From: Paracoccaceae bacterium
GTDB lineage: Bacteria; Pseudomonadota; Alphaproteobacteria; Rhodobacterales; Rhodobacteraceae
Direction of reading: 5' to 3'
Assembly: GCA_002697345.1 (NCBI GenBank)
Contig: NZVE01000032.1
Coordinates: 1-52,952 of the forward strand
DNA length: 52,952 nucleotides
Under the pieces are notes generated by a model. That model was not told the origin of the DNA, did no database searches, and worked only from the letters and a program-made list of their open reading frames with translations. Shown one piece after another: positions 26,870-37,406 of the stretch. The translations under genes and the position numbers were made by a program. How positions within the stretch are numbered: position 1 is the first letter of the stretch; the number at the start of each line of letters is the position of its first letter.

Positions 26870-28300
26870 TTAATCATTAGTTTTCATATCAGAAAATGCC
26901 TTTAGGGCAGCCTCTCTAGATTGCTTCAAGTCTACGATTGGGTAAGGGTATGACTTACCAAGGTAGATGTTCGCTGCGTTTAAAACCTCTTCTGGAGCCG
27001 TCCATGGGCAATGTAAGTATTTATTTGGTAAGTCCTTTAACTCTGGAACAAACCGTTTTGTATAAACGCCATCTTTGTCAAATTTCTCACCCTGAAGTAC
27101 AGGATTAAAAATTCGAAAATATGGTGCAGCATCTGCTCCACACCCAGCTATCCACTGCCAACCTGCACTATTATTTGCTAGATCTGCATCTACTAAACAA
27201 TCCCAGAACCAATCTAACCCATTTCTCCAATGTAAGCGAAGGTTCTTAACTAAGAACGATCCTACTATCATTCTTACTCTATTATGCATATAACCCGTAC
27301 TCCAAAGTTCTCTCATACCTGCGTCAACAATTGGAAAACCTGTACTCCCTTTTTTCCAACGAGATAATAAATCAGGATCTTCAATCCACGAGAAGGCTTT
27401 GAAACGTGTTTGCAAACTTTCAGTCGGCAGGTTTGGAAAAAAATAAAGTAGTGAATTAGAAAACTCTCTCCAGCCTAACTCTGATAGAAAATGATCCTTA
27501 CCCTTAGAGTTCACATATTTTGGGTTAGAGGCAGCGTACCAAACTTGATTGGGAGATACTTCTCCAAAATGCAAATGAGGGGATAACCTTGAGACATTCT
27601 TTCTACTAGGAAAATTTCGACCCTCTTTATAATCGTATAACCGATTTTCAATAAAATCTGTAACTTTAAGGTTAGCGGCTTTTTCACCAATCTCCCAGCC
27701 CTTGAATACTTTTCTATCCCAACTGGATTTCGGGAGAAGCTTGAGATCAGTAATGTTTGTAAGTCCAATTTCCTTATTATATAAAGTAATATCAATAGGT
27801 TCAGAAATCGGAAACCTTGGTTCTGTTGTACCCAAACAACCACGTCGATAAAAAGGAGTGAATACCTTATACGGCGTACCATCATTTTTTAAAACTTCCC
27901 ATGGTTCCCACAATAATGATCCGTTAAATGATTCACACTCCAGCTCTTTAGCTCTAAGTTTAAGTTTTAGGACACGGTCACGTTCTATCTGCCAAGGTTC
28001 ATAACATCGGTTCCAATAAATACCACTTGCTCCTGCTTCACTCATAAGCTTTGGTATAATTTCTATAGGATCACCCTTAAAAACCCTTAACTCCCCATTT
28101 AGTGACTTATTTAATGCAATTAAGGAGTGATGGAGCCATATACGCGACGCTGCGCCCGGCTCCTGAGCTCCAGCATTACAATCATCTAGTATAAAAATTG
28201 GAAGTACATCACCATTAGAGGCGCATTGGGTTAGAGCTGGGTTGTCAGATAATCTAAGATCTTGTCGAAACCAGTGTATATATAGTGATTTTTTGTTCAA
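26870..28300 (-). CDS. phrB: Deoxyribodipyrimidine photolyase (cryptochrome/photolyase family)
   Basis: It repairs UV-made pyrimidine dimers using light and FAD. The N-terminal antenna domain starts 'YIHWFRQDLRLSDNPAL'. The FAD domain has 'LSPHLHFGEVSP', 'FLSELGWREFSN', 'GFPIVDAGMREL', 'TGYMHNRVRMIVGSF' and 'DADLANNSAGWQWIAGCG', all standard photolyase signatures. There is no ATG near the N-terminus. TTG at 28300 (GGA 7 nt upstream) fits homologue starts; a TTG at 28312 would add four residues. It lies 80 nt downstream of recA on the same strand, with a 12-bp inverted repeat between. Whether it is expressed with recA is not known. Confidence 0.94.
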   Translation of the reverse strand: MNKKSLYIHWFRQDLRLSDNPALTQCASNGDVLPIFILDDCNAGAQEPGAASRIWLHHSLIALNKSLNGELRVFKGDPIEIIPKLMSEAGASGIYWNRCYEPWQIERDRVLKLKLRAKELECESFNGSLLWEPWEVLKNDGTPYKVFTPFYRRGCLGTTEPRFPISEPIDITLYNKEIGLTNITDLKLLPKSSWDRKVFKGWEIGEKAANLKVTDFIENRLYDYKEGRNFPSRKNVSRLSPHLHFGEVSPNQVWYAASNPKYVNSKGKDHFLSELGWREFSNSLLYFFPNLPTESLQTRFKAFSWIEDPDLLSRWKKGSTGFPIVDAGMRELWSTGYMHNRVRMIVGSFLVKNLRLHWRNGLDWFWDCLVDADLANNSAGWQWIAGCGADAAPYFRIFNPVLQGEKFDKDGVYTKRFVPELKDLPNKYLHCPWTAPEEVLNAANIYLGKSYPYPIVDLKQSREAALKAFSDMKTND

Positions 28301-28321
28301 ATAAGTTTCCAAAGAGATTTT

Positions 28322-28361
28322 TTGTGTAAGCTAAAAGTGAATAGTAAAATAGCTTACACAA
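28322..28361. repeat. 12-bp perfect inverted repeat between recA and the photolyase gene
   Basis: TTGTGTAAGCTA (28322-28333) and its exact complement TAGCTTACACAA (28350-28361) flank a 16-nt AT-rich loop. In the recA-direction transcript the hairpin is followed by AAAAAAUCUC, not a U-run, so it is not a standard intrinsic terminator. It ends about 10-20 nt before the photolyase TTG start, where it could affect mRNA stability or access to that start (inference). Confidence 0.6.
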
Positions 28362-28380
28362 CATTCTGATTATTATATTT

Positions 28381-29484
28381 TTAGATTTCAACCACGCTGT
28401 CATCATTTGAGTTTGAGAGGTTTTCTTCTTTATTATCTTCCACACTTAACATGTCTAAATCTAAACCATTAGCAGTTTTAATTTTTTGCTCAATTTCAGT
28501 TGCTATGGATTTATGCTCTTTTAAATAAATCTTTGCATTCTCTCTTCCTTGACCAATTCTTTCATCTCCGTAGCTATACCAAGATCCAGATTTTTCAACA
28601 ATGCCAGCCTTGACTCCAAGGTCCACTATTTCTCCCATTTTAGAAATACCTTCACCGTACATTATATCAAATTCAACCTGTTTAAAGGGTGGTGCTACCT
28701 TATTTTTTACTACTTTAACTCTAGTCGCATTTCCAACTATTTCATCACGATCCTTTATTGCACCAATTCTGCGAATATCTAGCCTAACAGATGAATAAAA
28801 TTTTAACGCGTTTCCGCCAGTTGTGGTTTCTGGCGAACCAAACATCACTCCAATTTTCATTCTAATTTGATTAATAAAAATTACCATGCAGTTACTTTTT
28901 GAAATGGAGCCTGTCAATTTACGCATAGCTTGGCTCATTAACCTAGCGTGAAGTCCCATTTGGCTATCACCCATATCACCTTCTAATTCAGATTTAGGAG
29001 TTAGTGCTGCAACTGAGTCTACAACTACTACGCTTACTGCGCCTGATCTTACTAAAGTATCAACTATTTCGAGTGCCTGTTCCCCGTTGTCAGGTTGACT
29101 TATCAGAAGCTCCTCTAAGTTAACCCCTAATTTTTTAGCGTAATGTGGATCTAAAGCATGTTCCGCATCTACGAATGCGCAAACTCCACCCTTTTTTTGC
29201 TCTTCTGCAACCGAGTGTAGAGTTAATGTAGTTTTCCCTGAACTTTCTGGTCCATAAATTTCAATGATACGACCTTTAGGTAACCCACCTATTCCTAGTG
29301 CGATATCTAAACCAAGTGAACCAGTTGAAGTGGCTTCAATTTCAGGAAATGAGTGCTCACCGCCCAATTTCATGATAGAACCTTTGCCGAATTGACGTTC
29401 AATTTGCAAAAGTGCTGATTCTAAAGCCTTAGTTTTTTCTGTTTCTGATTTTGTTGTCATTGATAATATCTCTGCTGTAGCCAT
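28381..29484 (-). CDS. recA: RecA recombinase
   Basis: The 367-residue protein has Walker A 'GPESSGKT' (78-85) and the conserved '[14 protein letters not shown]', '[20 protein letters not shown]' and '[22 protein letters not shown]' segments, with an acidic C-terminal tail. RecA drives homologous recombination and triggers LexA self-cleavage. AAGAGG lies 8 nt before the ATG. A perfect alphaproteobacterial SOS box sits about 50 nt upstream, so it is presumably LexA-controlled and damage-inducible. No lexA gene is in the window. Confidence 0.99.
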   Translation of the reverse strand: MATAEILSMTTKSETEKTKALESALLQIERQFGKGSIMKLGGEHSFPEIEATSTGSLGLDIALGIGGLPKGRIIEIYGPESSGKTTLTLHSVAEEQKKGGVCAFVDAEHALDPHYAKKLGVNLEELLISQPDNGEQALEIVDTLVRSGAVSVVVVDSVAALTPKSELEGDMGDSQMGLHARLMSQAMRKLTGSISKSNCMVIFINQIRMKIGVMFGSPETTTGGNALKFYSSVRLDIRRIGAIKDRDEIVGNATRVKVVKNKVAPPFKQVEFDIMYGEGISKMGEIVDLGVKAGIVEKSGSWYSYGDERIGQGRENAKIYLKEHKSIATEIEQKIKTANGLDLDMLSVEDNKEENLSNSNDDSVVEI

Positions 29485-29534
29485 GATTTAAACCTCTTAT
29501 TTCATACCGCTACTAAAACGGCAATGCCTATAAT

Positions 29535-29549
29535 GTTCTTGTTATGTTC
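29535..29549 (-). promoter_or_regulatory. Alphaproteobacterial SOS (LexA) box of recA
   Basis: GTTC at 29535-29538 and GTTC at 29546-29549 are separated by exactly 7 nt, matching the direct-repeat LexA site GTTC-N7-GTTC of alphaproteobacteria. On the minus strand it reads GAAC-N7-GAAC, followed closely by TATAGG (a likely -10), so bound LexA would block RNA polymerase. The rest of the 185-nt gap shows nothing else I can name. Confidence 0.85.
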
Positions 29550-29669
29550 TAACATGTAATATACAATAATAGATTAAAATCAAGCTATTAATTAATATAT
29601 TACTCTTTAGATATAGGTACCCTAATAAATGAAAGATACAAAAGTCAGTGAAATGTTTAGCGATGCGTA

Positions 29670-30848
29670 TTAGGAACTCATTTTAAAATGAGTAACAAAA
29701 AAACCATCTCCAGAATCAGATACTGGAAAACTTTCTTGAAAGATAACTTTCCAGTCCGAGTTTCGTAGCAAAAATGCGTCTATCTGATCAGTGTTTTCAG
29801 CTTTTAAAAGTGAACAAGTCATATAAACTAAAACCCCATCCCTATTCACAAGTTTACTAGCATCATCTAAAATTTCTTGCTGAGTATCTTTTAATGCTTC
29901 ATAATAATCAGATGTAATTGTCCATTTAGACTCAGGGTTGCGCCGCCACGCTCCGGACCCAGTACAGGGAACGTCACAAATAACTAAATCAAATGAAGAA
30001 ACCATTCCCAGTTCTTCTTTGGACAGTAGCTTTATTTTTACCCCAGATCTTTCAGCTCGAACAGGAATATCTTTCATTCTTAAAAAGTCTCTATCATATG
30101 CTGAAATAGTACCAGAAAACCTATCACTTAAAGCTAACGATTTACCACCACCTCCTGCACAGAAATCTAATATGTTATAACCATTCTCTATAGGGATAGT
30201 CCTGCAAGAAATTTGAGAGTTAAGATCTTGTATTTCTAAGAGCCCAGTTTTGTAAGCAACTGACTGCTTCACTTTTCTAGGGTTCGAGAGCACTTTCAAT
30301 GCAGTTAAGCATGCAAGGTCAGGAACTGTTTCAATACTATCACTTTTTAAAGTTTCCTGCACCTCTCCCAGTGTGGCTTTTCCTAGATTAACACGTATAT
30401 AAAATGGAGCTCTTTTTTTTAGGATTTTGTTAACTGAAAGGAACCTTTCACCAAGTGAAACTCTTAAATCATCCAGGAGGCAATCGGGAAAATCAAGAAC
30501 TTCAAGGTCTGAGCTCCCATTCTGTATTGACGCAATATGCGATTTCTCTAGTGGAGTTAGCTCACTAGGACCGTAACCAACACCGTTAAAAAGTAAGTTG
30601 GGCTCTCTATTGGAAGATAAAAGGTAACCGATGATAACACCTCTACCTGTCTTATCTCCACCCAAGGTTCCAAAAGAATTTAATGACCTTAAGCAATCAA
30701 ATACTATATCCCTAATTACTGATCGATCTGATGAACCGGCAAAACGAGATTTCCGAGCCCAATTTGTTAACGTCTTTTCTGCCGGATCCCCAGATATAAT
30801 AGAATCAAGAATCAATATAGCCGAAGCAATGCATGCACTTGGTGTCAT
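29670..30848 (-). CDS. RsmB-like 16S rRNA cytosine-C5 methyltransferase
   Basis: The 392-residue protein is of the NOL1/NOP2/Sun (RsmB/RsmF) family. An N-terminal helical domain (about 1-120) is followed by a SAM-dependent domain with 'NILDFCAGGGGKSLALSD' (SAM binding), 'DVPCTGSGAWRRNPE' (motif IV, one active Cys) and 'YMTCSLLKAEN' (motif VI, catalytic Cys). These enzymes make m5C in rRNA. Its start adjoins the stop of guaB with no gap, suggesting cotranscription. The target position is not certain; RsmB (C967) is the most similar arrangement because of the N-terminal NusB-like region. Confidence 0.88.
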   Translation of the reverse strand: MTPSACIASAILILDSIISGDPAEKTLTNWARKSRFAGSSDRSVIRDIVFDCLRSLNSFGTLGGDKTGRGVIIGYLLSSNREPNLLFNGVGYGPSELTPLEKSHIASIQNGSSDLEVLDFPDCLLDDLRVSLGERFLSVNKILKKRAPFYIRVNLGKATLGEVQETLKSDSIETVPDLACLTALKVLSNPRKVKQSVAYKTGLLEIQDLNSQISCRTIPIENGYNILDFCAGGGGKSLALSDRFSGTISAYDRDFLRMKDIPVRAERSGVKIKLLSKEELGMVSSFDLVICDVPCTGSGAWRRNPESKWTITSDYYEALKDTQQEILDDASKLVNRDGVLVYMTCSLLKAENTDQIDAFLLRNSDWKVIFQESFPVSDSGDGFFVTHFKMSS

Positions 30849-32315
<1,467 letters not shown>

Positions 32316-32458
32316 TTAGAAGTTCCGTTTGACGGTTTCCTATTTCATGAAAACTGTTAAGAGGAAAGAGTTTATTTTTAATTTATACTGTTACACTGCT
32401 TCAGTATTACTATAAGAGAAAAAGCTAAATTAATTATTTCAAAAATGGAGATAAATTA

Positions 32459-32911
32459 TTGAAAAAGATAATTGTCGATGCTGATGCATGTCCGGTAAAA
32501 CAAGAGATATTCAGAATTGCTGTTCGTTTAAGCATTAATGTCGAACTAGTCTCAAATAGCTATTTTAAAATACCAGATCATCAACTAATTAAATTAGTCG
32601 TAGTAAACAATTCATTTGATGCTGCAGACGATTGGATAGAAGAAAACAGTGACAAATTAAGTATAGTAATAACTGAAGACATTCTTTTAGCACATAGGTG
32701 TCTTAAAAAAGATGTTTTGGCAGTAGTATCCTCAAACGGAAAAGAGTTTACTGTAGAAAATATTGGATCAGCTGTTTCTGATCGAGCCATAAAAGCAGAC
32801 CTTCGTGGTGGCATAGAAAGTCTTAAGCTAGGAAATAAAAAACCTTACAGTAATAGAGATAGAGTCAATTTTAAAAATTCATTAGATAGAGTAATAGCAA
32901 AATTTAAATAG
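32459..32911 (+). CDS. YaiI/YqxD family (DUF188, PIN-like) protein
   Basis: The 150-residue protein has the DUF188 signatures 'IIVDADACPVKQEI' at the start, 'DDWIEENS', 'VITEDILLAHRCLKKD' and the 'SDRAIKADLRGG' region. The acidic residues resemble a PIN-like nuclease site, but no activity is proven for the family. It begins with TTG, with GGAG 8 nt upstream; the ATG at 32445 hits a stop after five codons. It is divergent from guaB and convergent with rlmE, a common neighbourhood for housekeeping genes. Confidence 0.9.
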   Translation: MKKIIVDADACPVKQEIFRIAVRLSINVELVSNSYFKIPDHQLIKLVVVNNSFDAADDWIEENSDKLSIVITEDILLAHRCLKKDVLAVVSSNGKEFTVENIGSAVSDRAIKADLRGGIESLKLGNKKPYSNRDRVNFKNSLDRVIAKFK

Positions 32912-32920
32912 TAATGGCAG

Positions 32921-33622
32921 CTACCCTTTAAAACTCTGGCAAACAACAAACTTCTCTGAGCTATCAGATCTACTTGCAGGAGGTTTAAAATTGTGTACCT
33001 TTAAAAATTTATTCTTTAAAACTTTTTGTAATGTCCCCTCCGCTCCGCCAGCAAGCACCTTCGCCACAAATGTGCCACCCTCCTCAAGAACATCGAAGGC
33101 AAAGTCTGCAGCTGCTTCACAAAGAGATATTATCCTTAAGTGATCTGTTTGCTTATGACCTGAAGAGGCAGCTGCCATGTCACTCAGAACAACATCAGCT
33201 TTCCCATTTAGCCATTTTTTAACTTGTTCGTCCGCCCCTTCAGAAAGGAAATCTAGCACATGTAAGTTTACTCCAAAAATAGGTTCCACTTCTTTAATAT
33301 CAATTCCTAAAACATAGCCTACACGTTTATCTTTTCTGGAATTCCCTGAGTTCACTCTAACTGACGAAACTTGAGACCAACCGCCCGGAGCACATCCTAA
33401 GTCAACAATGCGTTTTCCTGGAAGTAGAAATCGAAATTTATCATCTATTTCAGATATTTTGTAAGCCGCTCTACCTCTCATTCCTTCGCTGTTAGCTTTT
33501 TTTACGTACGGATCATTAAGCTGACGTTCCAACCATCTGGTGGAGGATATCTTTCGACCACGTGAGGTTTTTACCTTAACTCTTAAGTCTCGAGAACCGC
33601 GGCCGTCATTTATCTTTGTCAT
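32921..33622 (-). CDS. rlmE: 23S rRNA (uridine-2552-2'-O)-methyltransferase
   Basis: The 233-residue FtsJ-family enzyme has the SAM motif '[12 protein letters not shown]' and '[17 protein letters not shown]', with K near '[10 protein letters not shown]', D in '[11 protein letters not shown]' and the later K as the K-D-K-E catalytic set. It methylates U2552 in the ribosomal A-loop and aids late 50S assembly. The N-terminal basic stretch ('[17 protein letters not shown]') is common in alphaproteobacterial copies. It follows ppx by about 110 nt on the same strand, a pairing I recall from alphaproteobacteria. Confidence 0.94.
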   Translation of the reverse strand: MTKINDGRGSRDLRVKVKTSRGRKISSTRWLERQLNDPYVKKANSEGMRGRAAYKISEIDDKFRFLLPGKRIVDLGCAPGGWSQVSSVRVNSGNSRKDKRVGYVLGIDIKEVEPIFGVNLHVLDFLSEGADEQVKKWLNGKADVVLSDMAAASSGHKQTDHLRIISLCEAAADFAFDVLEEGGTFVAKVLAGGAEGTLQKVLKNKFLKVHNFKPPASRSDSSEKFVVCQSFKG

Positions 33623-33732
33623 AGCGTGTTAACCTATCTATCAGAAAGTAGTCAAAAAAAACACATATATGGCTTCTTCTGTAACGGGTAAAGCTTTTGA
33701 TTGTAATTCAAATTAAACAAGTTTTTTGTACT

Positions 33733-34857
33733 TCACGCACCTTCCTCTAGGACACCATCTTGGCTCATTTGGGCGTACAAAAGACCCTCTCTCAAGCCCC
33801 GGTCTGCCACACTCATTCTATCAGTCGGCCAAATACGCATTAAAGCCTGAAGTATAGCTGCCCCTGACATGATTAAAACATGCCTATCTTTACCAATCCG
33901 TGGGTCCATTCTTCTTCCTTCAGGTCCTAAGGCCAAATAACTTTGTATTACATTTTCAATTTGAGGAGATGTCATTCGCAACCCATCCACTTTTCCTCGG
34001 TCATACCTATCTAACCCAAGATGAGATGCAGCAACAGTTGTCACTGTTCCAGAAGTTCCAACTATCTGGAAACCTTCTTTCGTTTGTATGCCATCCTTAT
34101 AAGGAGCAAAGTTGGCAAGGCTTTCTTCAAAAAACCAACTCATAAGGGCAAACTTAGCGGAGTCGTCCGTAACGTCATTAAATTGCTCTTTTAAAGTAGC
34201 TACCCCTAATGGAACAGAAATCCAATCAACAACTTTTGCTTTAGGGAAGTCGTCATTCTCTGACTCAAAACCTAAATGGAGTTTCATAATTGCTTTTCTA
34301 CGGTCAACCTTTGGAACTTCAGAAAGATCAATCCAGACTAATTCTGTAGAACCTCCCCCTATATCTACCACAAGAAGTTGCTCTGTATTAATACTAACTA
34401 AAGGAGCACATGAAATAACAGCTAACCTGGCCTCTTCCTCTGCTGGTATTATTTCCAATTGCAACCCTGTTTCTCGTTCAATTAGATTAATAAACTCGAC
34501 CGCGTTACTAGCTCGTCTACAAGCTTCAGTAGCAATTAATCTCATTCGGGTCACAGAATGATGGCGAAGTTTCCTCTGACAAATCATTAATGCCCCAATT
34601 GTTCTAGCCATTGAGATTTTTGACAGTTTACCGGTACCTTCCAGCCCGGCTCCCAATTGAACTGTCTTGGAAAAACTGTCAACTACATGGAATTGATTTC
34701 CATTTGGTTGTGCAATCAACATTCGACAAGAGTTTGTTCCAAGATCTAAAGCGGCATATAATTCAGCAGAGGGAGGAACTTTAGTTGACTTAATCTGATT
34801 AGGAGTACTTCCAGGGAACTTAATAATCTTAGATTTTGTTTTTTGTTTTAATGCCAT
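33733..34857 (-). CDS. ppx: Ppx/GppA family exopolyphosphatase
   Basis: The 374-residue ASKHA-fold protein has phosphate-binding loops 'AALDLGTNSCRMLIA' (about 32-46) and 'VVDIGGGSTELVWI' (about 160-173), plus 'GTSGTVTTVAASHLGL'. It is shorter than E. coli Ppx (about 510), lacking the C-terminal HD-like domain, as in most alphaproteobacteria. It would release phosphate from polyphosphate or hydrolyse pppGpp. The two activities cannot be told apart from sequence alone. It opens the ppx-rlmE unit; the 216-nt gap upstream (34858-35073) is AT-rich and holds TTGACA-like stretches but no promoter I can defend. Confidence 0.88.
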   Translation of the reverse strand: MALKQKTKSKIIKFPGSTPNQIKSTKVPPSAELYAALDLGTNSCRMLIAQPNGNQFHVVDSFSKTVQLGAGLEGTGKLSKISMARTIGALMICQRKLRHHSVTRMRLIATEACRRASNAVEFINLIERETGLQLEIIPAEEEARLAVISCAPLVSINTEQLLVVDIGGGSTELVWIDLSEVPKVDRRKAIMKLHLGFESENDDFPKAKVVDWISVPLGVATLKEQFNDVTDDSAKFALMSWFFEESLANFAPYKDGIQTKEGFQIVGTSGTVTTVAASHLGLDRYDRGKVDGLRMTSPQIENVIQSYLALGPEGRRMDPRIGKDRHVLIMSGAAILQALMRIWPTDRMSVADRGLREGLLYAQMSQDGVLEEGA

Positions 34858-35073
34858 ATCTTATTTATTTTCTTACCATATAAGCGTTTTTTGACACATC
34901 AAAATATAAGTAATGTTACCTCAGAATTTACCTTCAAACAAGGTTAGATTTTTGTCATTCAAACAAAATAAAAATTCGATATAAAATTTCTAAGTGAATT
35001 TTTGAATTTAGTTTGACAAATTAAGAAAATAAAGTTCAACGTTAAAAAACAGTTTTCTTAAAAAGGAAAAAAA

Positions 35074-35373
35074 ATGCAACCAATAACCATCGTATACTGG
35101 CGTGATATTCCTGCACAAGTAATTATAGGAAGTGGAAGAAAAGCTGCAAAAATTCAACTTACTGAAAGATTTGAAAAGGCAATAGATCGATGCGCAATGA
35201 AGATTAATGCAAAGGATTCAGATGCCTATCTTTCAGAATGGAGAAAAGAAACTATAGGCAGTGTCGATGGCAACCTTCAAGACGTCGCAAAAGCGGAAGC
35301 GGAGAGACTCGAAGGAGAATACGACAACCCTACTCTTAAAGCCTTAATAGATAATGATGGCAAGAAAGCATAA
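35074..35373 (+). CDS. Small Virulence_fact-family protein heading a one-carbon operon
   Basis: The 99-residue protein resembles the PF13769 'virulence factor' family: 'ITIVYWRDIPAQVIIGSGRKAAK', 'LTERFEKAIDRCAMK', 'AYLSEWRKE'. Despite the name, no virulence role is implied here. In this operon it precedes an MTHFR-like gene by 18 nt, then the methyl-THF:corrinoid methyltransferase and the corrinoid activator. Its job is probably tied to methyl-group transfer, perhaps as a small partner of the reductase (inference). AAGGA precedes the ATG. One Cys is present. No catalytic motif is visible. Confidence 0.8.
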   Translation: MQPITIVYWRDIPAQVIIGSGRKAAKIQLTERFEKAIDRCAMKINAKDSDAYLSEWRKETIGSVDGNLQDVAKAEAERLEGEYDNPTLKALIDNDGKKA

Positions 35374-35391
35374 AAGGTTAATTAAAATATT

Positions 35392-36309
35392 ATGGCGCTA
35401 TTTAACTTTAAAAAGAATAAATCAAGAACGAAAAACCCTTCAGGTCTAGTGTCACTTCTCAGGAACTTTTCTATTGAGGTTATGCCACGAACTGCTGAGA
35501 AAATAGAAGATTTCTCAGCTATCCTACCAAAATCTACCAGAGTATACATTGCTCATATAGAGGGCACACCTATTGAAGACATGGTAAAGACTGCCGCTCG
35601 CCTCTCTAAAGATGGCTTTGAAGTTATGCCTCATTTTCCAGCACGTATAATTCAAAATAAATCGGTATTAGCAGATTGGATTTCTAGGTATCAAAATGAG
35701 GCTAATGTTTCTCAAGCGCTAATTTTAGCTGGAGGAATACCAAAACCCATAGGGGATTTCGATTCTTCAATGCAATTATTAGAAACAGGTCTCTTTGATA
35801 AAACAGGATTCACAAGAATTCACTTTGCGGGGCATCCTGAAGGTAATAAAGATATTGAAGCAAATAGAAGTGACTATAGCGTTGAAAGTGCTCTAAAGTG
35901 GAAACAAGCTTACAGCGATAGAACAGATGTAAAAGTAGGTTTAGCAACACAGTTTTTATTTGAAGCAAAGCCGATAATTGATTGGGCCAGTAAATTATCT
36001 GCTGCAGGTATCGAAATACCAATCCATATTGGGATAGCAGGACCAGCAAAACTGCAAACCCTTATAAAATTTGCTATCGAATGCGGCGTAGGAGCGTCTT
36101 TGGGTGTTTTGCAAAAGCGTGCGCGAGATTTAACTAAGCTACTTCTTCCTTACGAGCCAACTGAAATATTAAATTCTTTAGTTGATGAATTGGAAAAAGA
36201 TAGGAACCTTAATATCGAACAAATCCACTTTTTTCCATTAGGTGGAATAAAGACTAATGCCACATGGATCTCTAATAATGGTGGAAAATTAGAACCATCA
36301 AAACTATAA
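35392..36309 (+). CDS. Methylenetetrahydrofolate reductase-like protein
   Basis: The 305-residue protein has a MetF-type barrel layout. E29 in 'FSIEVMPRT' matches the catalytic Glu of 5,10-methylenetetrahydrofolate reductase, 'VMPHFPARII' (about 78-87) matches the folate/FAD region, and 'QALILAGGIPKP' the flavin pocket. It should interconvert methylene-THF and methyl-THF. It lies between the Virulence_fact-family gene and the corrinoid methyltransferase gene, so it would take the methyl-THF made from demethylation to methylene-THF for oxidation. It diverges from housekeeping MetF, so I do not use that symbol. Confidence 0.82.
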   Translation: MALFNFKKNKSRTKNPSGLVSLLRNFSIEVMPRTAEKIEDFSAILPKSTRVYIAHIEGTPIEDMVKTAARLSKDGFEVMPHFPARIIQNKSVLADWISRYQNEANVSQALILAGGIPKPIGDFDSSMQLLETGLFDKTGFTRIHFAGHPEGNKDIEANRSDYSVESALKWKQAYSDRTDVKVGLATQFLFEAKPIIDWASKLSAAGIEIPIHIGIAGPAKLQTLIKFAIECGVGASLGVLQKRARDLTKLLLPYEPTEILNSLVDELEKDRNLNIEQIHFFPLGGIKTNATWISNNGGKLEPSKL

Positions 36310-36330
36310 AAAGTTTAGGAAAAACATTAA

Positions 36331-37386
36331 ATGACCCAAACAGTAGTAGAATCGAAAACTAAAACCGTAGTAATTGGGTTTGATCAACCTTTTTGTGTGA
36401 TTGGAGAACGGATAAACCCAACTGGTCGTAAGAAATTAGCTGCTGAGTTGGAAGCTGGTGATTTTTCTACGGTAGAATCTGATGCAATTGCCCAAGTTCT
36501 TGCTGGTGCTAACATATTAGATATAAATGCTGGCGTAGTGTATAACTCAAATCCCAACCCAAATGAAACCGAGCCTCCGCTAATGGGTAAAGTAATTGAG
36601 TTAGTTCAAGCTCTTGTAGACATACCTTTATGTATTGATAGCTCTGTTCCAGGGGCTCTCGAGAGAGGGCTTGAACTTGCAGAAGGCCGGCCACTTTTGA
36701 ATTCTGTAACTGGTGAAGAAGACCGTTTAGAACTTATTCTACCCTTGGTAAAAAAGTATAATGTTCCTGTGGTAGCTATCTCAAACGATGATACAGGTAT
36801 AAGTGAGGATCCTAATGTACGGTTCGAGGTGGCTAAAAAGATAGTAGAAAGGGCTGCAGACTTTGGCATACCTGCAAATGATATAGTCGTCGATCCATTA
36901 GTCATGCCAATAGGAGCAATGGGAACAGCTGGGTTGCAGGTATTTAAGTTAGTTAGAAGGTTACGAGAGGAATTAGGTGTGAACACAACTTGTGGTGCAT
37001 CAAATATAAGCTTTGGATTGCCGAATAGGCACGGAATCAATAATGCTTTCCTTCCAATGGCTATGGCTGCAGGAATGACTAGTGCAATTATGAACCCGAT
37101 AAGTATTCCAATTAGTGAAAGAAAAATTCAGGAAAAAGTTACTGAACTTGAATCTCTAGGCATAATTATTCCTGAGGGGATTGATCCAGAAAAACTAGCG
37201 AATGTAACAGGTCTTGGTTCAACAAAGGCCAGGTCTGGATCTGAAATGGAGGCTATCCGTGCAGCTAATTTTTTGACAAATAATGATCCACACGGACGTA
37301 CTTGGATTTCTAGCAATAAATTGATCACAAATGCCGTTGACGGAGACAGCGGCCGTCGGAGAACCGGTAGGCGAAGTCGTAGTTAA
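36331..37386 (+). CDS. Methyltetrahydrofolate:corrinoid methyltransferase (pterin-binding, DHPS-like)
   Basis: The 351-residue TIM-barrel protein has the pterin-binding signatures 'GERINPTGRKKLAAELE' (25-41), 'ANILDINAGV', 'PLCIDSSVPGALERGL', 'VAISNDDTGI', 'DPLVMPIGAMG' and 'CGASNISFGLP', as in AcsE, MtgA and the methyl-THF domain of MetH. It transfers a methyl between corrinoid protein and tetrahydrofolate. The C-terminus is a basic tail 'GRRRTGRRSRS' beyond the barrel. It is third in the operon, 21 nt after the MTHFR-like gene and 20 nt before the activator gene. No corrinoid-binding protein is adjacent. Confidence 0.88.
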   Translation: MTQTVVESKTKTVVIGFDQPFCVIGERINPTGRKKLAAELEAGDFSTVESDAIAQVLAGANILDINAGVVYNSNPNPNETEPPLMGKVIELVQALVDIPLCIDSSVPGALERGLELAEGRPLLNSVTGEEDRLELILPLVKKYNVPVVAISNDDTGISEDPNVRFEVAKKIVERAADFGIPANDIVVDPLVMPIGAMGTAGLQVFKLVRRLREELGVNTTCGASNISFGLPNRHGINNAFLPMAMAAGMTSAIMNPISIPISERKIQEKVTELESLGIIIPEGIDPEKLANVTGLGSTKARSGSEMEAIRAANFLTNNDPHGRTWISSNKLITNAVDGDSGRRRTGRRSRS

Positions 37387-37406
37387 TTTAGGAATTATGA
37401 GTTGAA

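Noticed and set aside
34112-34561. 149-codon plus-strand open frame opposite ppx
   Set aside because: Antisense shadow with no ribosome site or family resemblance.
34858-35073. TTGACA-like hexamers as promoters of ppx or the one-carbon operon
   Set aside because: No -10 hexamer at an acceptable distance from either TTGACA.
36606-37040. 144-codon minus-strand open frame inside the methyl-THF methyltransferase gene
   Set aside because: Shadow of a conserved enzyme.
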